Below are positions 57,061 through 64,000 of a stretch of DNA of 64,000 nt, piece after piece. The notes under the pieces are model-generated. The model was not told the origin of the DNA. It searched no databases and saw nothing but the letters and a program-made list of their open reading frames with translations. Positions within the stretch are counted from its first letter, which is position 1, and every line of letters starts with the position of its first letter. The translations under genes were made by a program, and so were the position numbers. The DNA comes from Streptomyces sp. NBC_01451 (GTDB taxonomy: Bacteria; Actinomycetota; Actinomycetes; Streptomycetales; Streptomycetaceae): positions 7,316,001 through 7,380,000 of the forward strand of contig NZ_CP109479.1 of the NCBI RefSeq assembly GCF_036227485.1, read 5' to 3'.

Positions 57061-58386
57061 CTAGAGGCCCGGGATCCGGCCGTTGCGGAACAGGTCCACG
57101 AAGGTCTGGTGGTCGGCACGTGCGCGTGCGCCGTACTCGTGGGCGAAGTCCACCAGAAGGTCCGCGAAGCCCGTCTCGTCGGCCGCGATCACCGCGTCGA
57201 TGGCCCGCTCGGTGGAGAAGGGCACCAGGGACTCGCCGGACTGGTCGTCCGCCGCCGCGTGCATCGTGGCCGTCGCCCGGCCCAGGTCGGCGACGACGGC
57301 CGCGATCTCCTCCGGGTCGTCGATGTCGCCCCAGTCCAGGTCCACGGCGTACGGCGACACCTCGGCGACCAGCTGACCGCGGCCGTCCAGCTCGGTCCAG
57401 CCCAGCCACGGGTCGGCGTGGTCCTGGAGGGCGCGCTGCGAGATGACCGTGCGGTGGCCCTCGTGCTGGAAGTAGCCGCGGATCGCCGGGTCGGTGATGT
57501 GCCGGGAGACGGCCGGGGTCTGGGCCTGCTTGATGTAGATCACCACATCGTTCTCCAGGGCGTCCGTGGCGCCCTCCAGCAGGATGTTGTACGAGGGCAG
57601 CCCGGCCGAGCCGATACCGATGCCGCGACGGCCGACGACGTCCTTCACCCGGTACGAGTCGGGGCGGGTCAGGGACGACTCCGGGAGCGTCTCCAGATAG
57701 CCGTCGAAGGCGGCCAGGACCTTGTAGCGGGTTGCCGCGTCCAACTCGATGGAGCCGCCGCCGGGCGCGAAGCGGCGCTCGAAGTCGCGGATCTCCGTCA
57801 TCGAGTCGAGCAGCCCGAACCGGGTCAGCGAGCGCGCGTCGCGCAGCGCGTCCAGCAGCGGACCCTGGGCGGTGTCCAGGGTGAACGGCGGCACCTCGTC
57901 GCTCTTCGCGCCGGTCGCGAGGGCACGGATGCGCTCGCGGTACGCGCCCGCGTACGTCCGCACGAGGTCGGTGATCTGCTCGTCGGAGAGTGCCTTCGAG
58001 TACCCGATGAGGGCCAGGGAGGCGGCGAGGCGCTTCAGGTCCCAGGTGAAGGGCCCGACGTACGCCTCGTCGAAGTCGTTGACGTTGAAGATCAGCCGGC
58101 CCTCGGCGTCCATGTACGTGCCGAAGTTCTCCGCGTGCAGGTCGCCGTGGATCCACACGCGCGCGGTGCGGTCGTCCAGGTAGGGTCCGCCCCGCCGCTC
58201 CGCCTCCAGGTCGTGGTAGAAGAGGCACGCCGTACCCCGGTAGAACGCGAACGCGGAGGCCGCCATCTTGCGGAACTTCACGCGGAACGCGGCCGGATCG
58301 GCGGCCAGGAGCTCGCCGAACGCGGTGTCGAAGACGGTGAGGATCTCCTCGCCGCGGTGCTCGGCGCTGAGCTGCGGAACCGACAT
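57061..58386 (-). CDS. DUF2252 family protein
   Basis: A 441-aa protein. The family signatures are RFRKMAASAFAFYRGTACLFYHDL-like (KFRKMAASAFAFYRG), VWIHGDLHAENFGTYMDAEGRLIFNVNDFDEAYVGPFTWDLKRLAASL, and GRRGIGIGSAGLPSYNILLEG. The HGDLHAENFG and NDFDEA motifs resemble the catalytic loop and metal site of aminoglycoside-phosphotransferase or kinase-like folds, so it may be a small-molecule kinase; this is inference. ATG 58386 has GGAGGC 9 nt upstream. Divergent from dnaE. Confidence 0.88.
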   Translation of the reverse strand: MSVPQLSAEHRGEEILTVFDTAFGELLAADPAAFRVKFRKMAASAFAFYRGTACLFYHDLEAERRGGPYLDDRTARVWIHGDLHAENFGTYMDAEGRLIFNVNDFDEAYVGPFTWDLKRLAASLALIGYSKALSDEQITDLVRTYAGAYRERIRALATGAKSDEVPPFTLDTAQGPLLDALRDARSLTRFGLLDSMTEIRDFERRFAPGGGSIELDAATRYKVLAAFDGYLETLPESSLTRPDSYRVKDVVGRRGIGIGSAGLPSYNILLEGATDALENDVVIYIKQAQTPAVSRHITDPAIRGYFQHEGHRTVISQRALQDHADPWLGWTELDGRGQLVAEVSPYAVDLDWGDIDDPEEIAAVVADLGRATATMHAAADDQSGESLVPFSTERAIDAVIAADETGFADLLVDFAHEYGARARADHQTFVDLFRNGRIPGL

Positions 58387-58538
58387 CGCTTGGTGCCTCC
58401 TGGTGCAGGTGATGCAAGACGAATGGGGCCGGACGGGCCGACCGGGGAGACGAATGACTCCGTCGTCCCTCCAACGTCCGAGGGTATGCCGGAGTGCCCA
58501 CGACCCGCCCACGAAGGTACGGGGGAGACGCCTCCCGC

Positions 58539-58560
58539 TGTCAGTGCCGAGGCTTAGACT
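58539..58560 (+). promoter_or_regulatory. RecA-NDp (PafBC-type) promoter of dnaE
   Basis: TGTCAGTG (58539-58546), 8 nt, TAGACT (58555-58560): an exact match to TGTCRGTG-N8-TANNNT. Transcription would start near 58567, leaving a leader of about 110 nt before GTG 58677. Confidence 0.7.
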
Positions 58561-58676
58561 TCGTCGCTGTCCCCCCAGACTGCCCGCAGCCTGTCGCCGA
58601 GTGCCCGCCCGTCGCCCGACCACCACCCCTCAACGAGGCGCTTCGCGCCACTGCACTGCCCCATGGAGGCCACGCC

Positions 58677-61600
58677 GTGTCAAAGCCGCCGTTCACGCAC
58701 CTGCACGTCCACACCCAGTACTCGCTGCTGGACGGTGCCGCGCGGCTCAAGGACATGTTCGAGGCGTGCAACGAGATGGGCATGACCCACATCGCCATGT
58801 CCGACCACGGCAACCTGCATGGCGCGTACGACTTCTTCCACACCGCCAAGAAGGCCGGCGTCACGCCGATCATCGGCATCGAGGCGTATGTGGCGCCCGA
58901 GTCGCGGCGCAACAAGCGGAAGATCCAGTGGGGCCAGCCGCACCAGAAGCGCGACGACGTGTCCGGTTCCGGCGGTTACACCCACAAGACGATCTGGGCG
59001 GCCAACGCGACGGGCCTGCACAACCTCTTCCGGCTGTCCTCGGACGCGTACGCGGAGGGCTGGCTGCAGAAGTGGCCGCGCATGGACAAGGAGACCATCT
59101 CCCAGTGGTCCGAGGGGCTCATCGCCTCCACCGGCTGTCCGTCCGGCGAGCTCCAGACACGGCTGCGCCTCGGGCAGGAGAAGGAGGCGCTCCAGGCGGC
59201 CTCCGAGTACCAGGACATCTTCGGCAAGGACCGGTACTTCCTGGAGCTGATGGACCACGGCATCGAGATCGAACACCGGGTCCGTGACGGCCTTCTGGAG
59301 ATCGGCAGGAAGCTCGGCATCCCGCCCCTGGTCACCAACGACTCGCACTACACGTACGCGCACGAGTCGGTCGCGCACGACGCGCTGCTGTGCATCCAGA
59401 CCGGCAAGAACCTCTCCGACCCCGACCGCTTCCGCTTCGACGGCACCGGTTACTACCTGAAGTCCACGGACGAGATGTACGCCATCGACTCCTCGGACGC
59501 CTGGCAGGAGGGCTGCGCCAACACCCTCCTGGTGGCCGAACAGATCGACACCTCGGGCATGTTCGAGGCCAAGAACCTCATGCCGAAGTTCGAGATCCCG
59601 GACGGCTTCACCGAGATCACCTGGTTCCAGGAGGAGGTCCGGCGCGGCATGAACCGCCGCTTCCCCGGCGGTGTCCCCGACGACCGCCAGAAGCAGGCGG
59701 AGTACGAGATGGACGTCATCATCCAGATGGGGTTCCCGGGGTACTTCCTCGTCGTCGCCGACTTCATCATGTGGGCCAAGAAGCAGGGCATCGCGGTCGG
59801 CCCCGGCCGTGGTTCCGCGGCCGGTTCGATCGTCGCCTACGCCATGGGCATCACCGACCTCGACCCGATCCCGCACGGTCTGATCTTCGAGCGGTTCCTC
59901 AACCCCGAGCGTGTCTCCATGCCCGACGTCGACATCGACTTCGACGAACGTCGGCGCGTCGAGGTGATCCGGTACGTGACCGAGAAGTACGGCGCCGACA
60001 AGGTCGCCATGATCGGCACGTACGGCAAGATCAAGGCGAAGAACGCCATCAAGGACTCCGCGCGCGTGCTGGGCTATCCGTACGCGATGGGCGACCGGCT
60101 CACCAAGGCGATGCCCGCCGACGTCCTCGGCAAGGGCATCGACCTCAACGGCATCACCGACCCCTCGCACCCGCGTTACAGCGAGGCCGGCGAGATCCGG
60201 GCGATGTACGAGAACGAGCCCGACGTCAAGAAGGTCATCGACACCGCCAAGGGCGTCGAGGGCCTGGTCCGGCAGATGGGTGTGCACGCGGCCGGCGTCA
60301 TCATGTCCAGCGAGCCCATCGTCGACCACGCCCCGATCTGGGTGCGGCACACCGACGGCGTGACCATCACACAGTGGGACTACCCGCAGTGCGAGTCGCT
60401 CGGCCTGCTGAAGATGGACTTCCTGGGCCTGCGCAACCTGACCATCATGGACGACGCCGTCAAGATGGTGAAGGCCAACAAGGGCGTCGACCTCGACCTG
60501 CTGGCCCTGCCGCTCGACGACCCGAAGACCTTCGAACTGCTCCAGCGCGGTGACACCCTCGGCGTCTTCCAGTTCGACGGCGGACCCATGCGCTCCCTGC
60601 TGCGTCTGATGAAGCCCGACAACTTCGAGGACATCTCCGCCGTCTCGGCGCTCTACCGTCCCGGCCCGATGGGCATGGACTCGCACACCAACTACGCGCT
60701 CCGCAAGAACAAGCTCCAGGAGATCACCCCGATCCACAAGGAGCTCGAAGAGCCCCTCGAAGAGGTCCTCGCGGTCACCTACGGCCTGATCGTCTACCAG
60801 GAGCAGGTGCAGAAGGCCGCCCAGATCATCGCCGGGTACTCACTCGGCGAGGCCGACATCCTGCGCCGCGTGATGGGCAAGAAGAAGCCCGACGAACTGG
60901 CCAAGAACTTCACCATCTTCCAGGCCGGCGCCAAGAAGAACGGCTACAGCGACGAGGCGATCCAGGGCCTGTGGGACGTCCTGGTCCCCTTCGCCGGTTA
61001 CGCCTTCAACAAGGCCCACTCGGCCGCGTACGGACTGGTCTCGTACTGGACCGCCTATCTGAAGGCCAACTACCCGGCCGAGTACATGGCGGGTCTGCTC
61101 ACCTCGGTCAAGGACGACAAGGACAAGTCCGCGATCTATCTGAACGAGTGCCGGCGCATGGGCATCAAGGTGCTCCCGCCCAACGTCAACGAGTCGATGT
61201 CCAACTTCGCCGCGCAGGGCGACGACGTGATCCTCTTCGGCCTCTCCGCCGTGCGCAACGTCGGTACGAACGTCGTCGAGTCGATCATCAAGTCCCGCAA
61301 CGCCAAGGGGAAGTACGGCTCCTTCCCCGACTACCTCGACAAGGTCGAGGCCGTCGTCTGCAACAAGCGGACCACGGAGTCGCTGATCAAGGCCGGCGCG
61401 TTCGACAGCATGGGACACACCCGTAAGGGCCTCACCGCGCACTTCGAGCCGATGATCGACAACGTGGTCGCGGTGAAGCGGAAAGAGGCCGAGGGCCAGT
61501 TCGACCTCTTCGGCGGCATGGGCGAGGCGGAGACCAGCGAGCCCGGCTTCGGTCTCGACGTCGAGTTCACCACCGACGAGTGGGACAAGGCCTATCTGCT

Positions 61601-62216
61601 CGCCCAGGAGCGGGAGATGCTCGGCCTGTACGTCTCCGACCACCCGCTCTTCGGCCTGGAGCACGTCCTGTCCGACAAGGCCGACGCGGGCATCTCCCAG
61701 CTCACCGGAGGTGAGCACGCGGACGGCGCGGTCGTCACCATCGGCGGCATCATCTCGGGCCTCCAGCGCAAGATGACCAAGCAGGGCAACGCCTGGGCCA
61801 TCGCCACCGTCGAGGACCTCGCCGGTTCCATCGAGTGCATGTTCTTCCCGGCGACCTACCAGCTGGTGTCGACCCAACTCGTCGAGGACGCCGTCGTCTT
61901 CGTCAAGGGACGCCTCGACAAGCGCGAGGACGTGCCCCGCCTGGTCGCGATGGAACTCCAGGTCCCCGACCTGTCCAACGCCGGCACCAACGCGCCCGTG
62001 ATCCTCACCATCCCCGCGCTGAAGGTCACCCCGCCGATGATCAGCAGGCTCGGCGAGATCCTCAGCCACCACAAGGGTGAGAGCGAGGTCCGCATCCGGC
62101 TCCAGGGACCGAGCAAGACCACCGTGCTGCGGCTCGACCGGCACCGGGTGAAGCCCGACCCGGCACTCTTCGGCGACCTGAAGGTGCTCCTCGGACCGTC
62201 CTGCCTGGCCGGCTGA
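58677..62216 (+). CDS. dnaE: DNA polymerase III alpha subunit DnaE
   Basis: A 1179-aa replicative polymerase. The N-terminal PHP domain has HLHVHTQYS (His10, His12) and SDHGNLHGAYDF. The polymerase core has GPGRGSAAGS and the catalytic PDVDIDFDERRR (Asp417, Asp419). The tandem HhH region and a C-terminal OB fold (GAVVTIGGIISGLQRKMTKQGNAWAIATVEDLAG) follow. Length fits the housekeeping DnaE1 and not the mutagenic DnaE2. GTG 58677 has GGAGG 7 nt upstream. A strong hairpin at 62229-62264 ends the transcript. Confidence 0.97.
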   Translation: MSKPPFTHLHVHTQYSLLDGAARLKDMFEACNEMGMTHIAMSDHGNLHGAYDFFHTAKKAGVTPIIGIEAYVAPESRRNKRKIQWGQPHQKRDDVSGSGGYTHKTIWAANATGLHNLFRLSSDAYAEGWLQKWPRMDKETISQWSEGLIASTGCPSGELQTRLRLGQEKEALQAASEYQDIFGKDRYFLELMDHGIEIEHRVRDGLLEIGRKLGIPPLVTNDSHYTYAHESVAHDALLCIQTGKNLSDPDRFRFDGTGYYLKSTDEMYAIDSSDAWQEGCANTLLVAEQIDTSGMFEAKNLMPKFEIPDGFTEITWFQEEVRRGMNRRFPGGVPDDRQKQAEYEMDVIIQMGFPGYFLVVADFIMWAKKQGIAVGPGRGSAAGSIVAYAMGITDLDPIPHGLIFERFLNPERVSMPDVDIDFDERRRVEVIRYVTEKYGADKVAMIGTYGKIKAKNAIKDSARVLGYPYAMGDRLTKAMPADVLGKGIDLNGITDPSHPRYSEAGEIRAMYENEPDVKKVIDTAKGVEGLVRQMGVHAAGVIMSSEPIVDHAPIWVRHTDGVTITQWDYPQCESLGLLKMDFLGLRNLTIMDDAVKMVKANKGVDLDLLALPLDDPKTFELLQRGDTLGVFQFDGGPMRSLLRLMKPDNFEDISAVSALYRPGPMGMDSHTNYALRKNKLQEITPIHKELEEPLEEVLAVTYGLIVYQEQVQKAAQIIAGYSLGEADILRRVMGKKKPDELAKNFTIFQAGAKKNGYSDEAIQGLWDVLVPFAGYAFNKAHSAAYGLVSYWTAYLKANYPAEYMAGLLTSVKDDKDKSAIYLNECRRMGIKVLPPNVNESMSNFAAQGDDVILFGLSAVRNVGTNVVESIIKSRNAKGKYGSFPDYLDKVEAVVCNKRTTESLIKAGAFDSMGHTRKGLTAHFEPMIDNVVAVKRKEAEGQFDLFGGMGEAETSEPGFGLDVEFTTDEWDKAYLLAQEREMLGLYVSDHPLFGLEHVLSDKADAGISQLTGGEHADGAVVTIGGIISGLQRKMTKQGNAWAIATVEDLAGSIECMFFPATYQLVSTQLVEDAVVFVKGRLDKREDVPRLVAMELQVPDLSNAGTNAPVILTIPALKVTPPMISRLGEILSHHKGESEVRIRLQGPSKTTVLRLDRHRVKPDPALFGDLKVLLGPSCLAG

Positions 62217-62228
62217 CCACCGACACGA

Positions 62229-62264
62229 GTGAGGGGCGCACCCGGTTCCGGGTGCGCCCCTCAC
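62229..62264. terminator. terminator of dnaE
   Basis: A 15-bp perfect stem (GTGAGGGGCGCACCC with GGGTGCGCCCCTCAC) and a 6-nt loop, 13 bp after the dnaE stop, also downstream of the opposing 57-aa gene. Confidence 0.85.
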
Positions 62265-62341
62265 TGTGCCCGGGCTTCAACAGCCCGCTGTTCGGTCGGC
62301 TGCCTCAGCCGGTGACGGCCCGATGGTGGCTCGGCGGCGGG

Positions 62342-62515
62342 TCAGTTGTGGCCGAAGCGCTTCTGCCGGCCCTTGCGCGCCATGTCGCCGGGGGTCACCT
62401 GGGTGGCGCGCTGCTCGGCCTGCGACTCCATCGAGGAGGACTTCGCCTGCTCGGTACCGCGCTCGGCCTGCGACGCCTGTTCGTGCGGGCGGCTCTGCTT
62501 CTTGTTCTTGGCCAT
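62342..62515 (-). CDS. 57-aa hydrophilic protein
   Basis: A 57-aa charged, disordered protein (MAKNKKQSRPHEQAS...; ends VTPGDMARKGRQKRFGHN). It is Gln/Glu/Lys/Ser-rich with no hydrophobic segment. Short proteins starting MAKNK and ending RKFGHN-like are common in Streptomyces and look like spore- or nucleic-acid-associated proteins; function unknown. ATG 62515 has an excellent AGGAGGAAG site, which supports it being real. Convergent with dnaE. Confidence 0.75.
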   Translation of the reverse strand: MAKNKKQSRPHEQASQAERGTEQAKSSSMESQAEQRATQVTPGDMARKGRQKRFGHN

Positions 62516-62602
62516 GATGATCTTCCTCCTGAGGGGGATCCGGGGGCCAGAGACCGGAATCAGATTCACATGACCCGACAAAGCGCGCATGTCGGAGAAT
62601 TA

Positions 62603-62637
62603 CCGTGCGTAATGCCGCGCTCAACGCCGTGCGTAAT
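62603..62637 (+). repeat. 11-bp direct repeat before NYN gene
   Basis: CCGTGCGTAAT occurs at 62603-62613 and 62627-62637, 24 bp apart, so both copies lie roughly on the same DNA face. The second copy overlaps a TAATAGG that could be a -10. Candidate activator or repressor site. Confidence 0.35.
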
Positions 62638-62777
62638 AGGGTCGAGACGTGCGGTGGGACCCCCGGCCGACTCGGGGAACGCCACGCCGAAGATCGAGTT
62701 CGGGCCGTTAACCCCCGCGCGGTCGGGCAGACTCGAAGCAAGCCCGAAGCAAACCTCCCGGAAAGAGGGTGGATCGC

Positions 62778-63998
62778 GTGGACCGCTGCATCGTCCTGGT
62801 GGACGCCGGGTATCTGCTGGGGGCCGCAGCGAGTCTTCTCGCCGGAGAGCCCTCGCGGTCCCGCATCACCGTCGACCACCCCGCCCTCATCCAGGGCCTG
62901 CGCGAACGCGCCGAATCGGACACCGAACGCCCACTGCTGCGCATCTACTGGTTCGACGGCGCCCCCGACCGGGTGCCCCAGCCCGAGCACCGCAGACTCC
63001 GTGTGATGCCCCGGGTCACCGTCCGGCTCGGTGCCCTGACCCGCAGCGACGGACGGTGGGCCCAGAAGGGCGTCGACGCCGCCATGCACGCCGAGCTGAC
63101 CGAACTGGCCCGCAACCGCGCCTGCTCCGACATCGTCCTCGTCACCGGCGACGGCGATCTGCTGCCGGGCATGATGGCGGCCAAGGAGCACGGGGTCGCC
63201 GTGCACCTGTGGGCCGTGCAGGCGGCCGACGGCGACTACAACCAGTCCGAGGACCTGGTCGCCGAGGCCGACGAACGGCGCGTCCTCGACCGCGCGTGGA
63301 TCACCAAGGCCGTACGGGCCAAGGAACCCGGCGGGGTCTGCGCGCCGCAGCCCGTGCCCCGGCCCGAGATCGCCGCGATCCTGTCCGCGCCGCTGCCCGA
63401 GTCGGCGCACGCGCCGGCGGCCGAGCGGGACGGCGGCGAGCAGCAGGAGCACTCGGCGGCGCCCGCCGAGCAGAACGGCGAGCAGGAGCGCGTACCCACC
63501 GCCAAGGGCGTACCGACCCCCAAGGACCTGGCCGCACTGCGGGCCCCCGGCGCCCAGCCGGCCCAGCATCCCGCCAACGCGACCCTGCGCTGGTCCTCCG
63601 ACAAGGGCTGGGTCGACCGGCCGGGCGTGGCCGCCGAACCCCCCGAGATCGCCGCCATGCCGACGCTCGCCCAGCTCACCTCGGCCGAGCAGCGCTGGGC
63701 GGACCGCGAGGAGGACATCACCACGGTCGGCGGTGATCCGTACGAGGTCGGACAGGTGTTCTCCCGCCGCTGGATGGAGCGCCTCCCGGAACCCGCCCAG
63801 GTGCAGAAACTGTCCACGATGTACCCCCGCATCCCGCACCGCATCGACGGCGAGCTGCTGCGCTACGCCGCCCGCTTCGGCCTGCTCGCCCACAAGGACG
63901 ACCAGATCGACGAGCACGACCGGTATGCGATCAGGGCCGGTTTCTGGCGCGAGATCGACGTCCGTACGGCCGCGGAGCACGCGCCCGCGGGGGAGTGA
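62778..63998 (+). CDS. NYN (PIN-like) domain protein
   Basis: A 406-aa protein. The N-terminal NYN/DUF88 nuclease-like domain (about 1-180) has the metal-binding aspartates in IVLVDAGYLLG, KGVDAAMHAEL and VLVTGDGDLLPGM. An acidic, Gln/Pro-rich linker follows, then a conserved C-terminal helical domain (YEVGQVFSRRWMERLP ... LLRYAARFG). NYN proteins are predicted RNases. GTG 62778 is preferred because AGAGGG lies 8 nt upstream; GTG 62769 is too close to it. The stop is 2 nt before the window end. Confidence 0.88.
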   Translation: MDRCIVLVDAGYLLGAAASLLAGEPSRSRITVDHPALIQGLRERAESDTERPLLRIYWFDGAPDRVPQPEHRRLRVMPRVTVRLGALTRSDGRWAQKGVDAAMHAELTELARNRACSDIVLVTGDGDLLPGMMAAKEHGVAVHLWAVQAADGDYNQSEDLVAEADERRVLDRAWITKAVRAKEPGGVCAPQPVPRPEIAAILSAPLPESAHAPAAERDGGEQQEHSAAPAEQNGEQERVPTAKGVPTPKDLAALRAPGAQPAQHPANATLRWSSDKGWVDRPGVAAEPPEIAAMPTLAQLTSAEQRWADREEDITTVGGDPYEVGQVFSRRWMERLPEPAQVQKLSTMYPRIPHRIDGELLRYAARFGLLAHKDDQIDEHDRYAIRAGFWREIDVRTAAEHAPAGE

Positions 63999-64000
63999 GC

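Overview
The window is chromosomal DNA from a high-GC actinomycete, almost certainly a Streptomyces. Third codon positions are nearly all G or C, GTG starts are common, and many genes overlap by 4 bp. The gene order is the conserved Streptomyces division and cell-wall (dcw) neighbourhood. I see no prophage, transposon, CRISPR array, rRNA or tRNA, and this is core chromosome throughout.

Layout. (1) 1-4255: a sulfite-oxidase-like molybdoenzyme, a His-rich DUF4396 membrane protein behind a CsoR-like copper operator, endonuclease IV and a PASTA-domain Ser/Thr kinase. (2) 4440-10677: thiamin and C1 metabolism. thiO-thiS-thiG run leftward under a TPP riboswitch; thiE and metF run rightward. Between them lie a ferredoxin-reductase-like flavoenzyme and an Rv2175c-like DNA-binding protein. 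(3) 10734-20410: a membrane protein with a Tyr/Gln/Gly-rich tail, a CrtI-like oxidoreductase, DUF4126, a three-gene unit (degenerate ABC ATPase, YhgE/Pip protein, TetR) behind a 26-bp perfect palindrome, a HEPN protein, a methyltransferase and DUF3040. (4) 20516-26103: a leftward MoxR/DUF58/transglutaminase operon and a beta-carbonic anhydrase. (5) 26494-44632: the dcw cluster rsmH-ftsL-ftsI-murE-murF-mraY-murD-ftsW-murG-ftsQ-ftsZ-pgeF-yggS-sepF-yggT-divIVA. It makes lipid II, flips and polymerises it at the septum, and positions the Z-ring and polar growth. (6) 44817-51586: ileS with a translational T-box, a DksA-like protein with a histone-like tail, lspA, an RluA pseudouridine synthase and a GNAT protein. 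(7) 51712-64000: MscS-type channel, dienelactone-hydrolase-like protein, PhoD, a DsbA-like protein, a membrane protein, DUF2252, dnaE, a 57-aa protein and a NYN-domain protein.

The most striking signal is in the promoters. Six genes have the element TGTCAGTG (or TGTCAGCG), then exactly 8 nt, then a -10-like hexamer. This matches the actinobacterial RecA-NDp promoter used by the DNA-damage activator PafBC. In four of the six the -10 lies 6-7 nt before the start codon, so those mRNAs look leaderless. The genes are the PASTA kinase, its probable substrate (the Rv2175c-like protein), the CrtI-like enzyme, the HEPN protein, the dienelactone-hydrolase-like protein and dnaE. Other points of interest are a 33-codon ORF coupled at both ends between rsmH and ftsL, and an IleRS with the GXHH active-site motif in place of HXGH.
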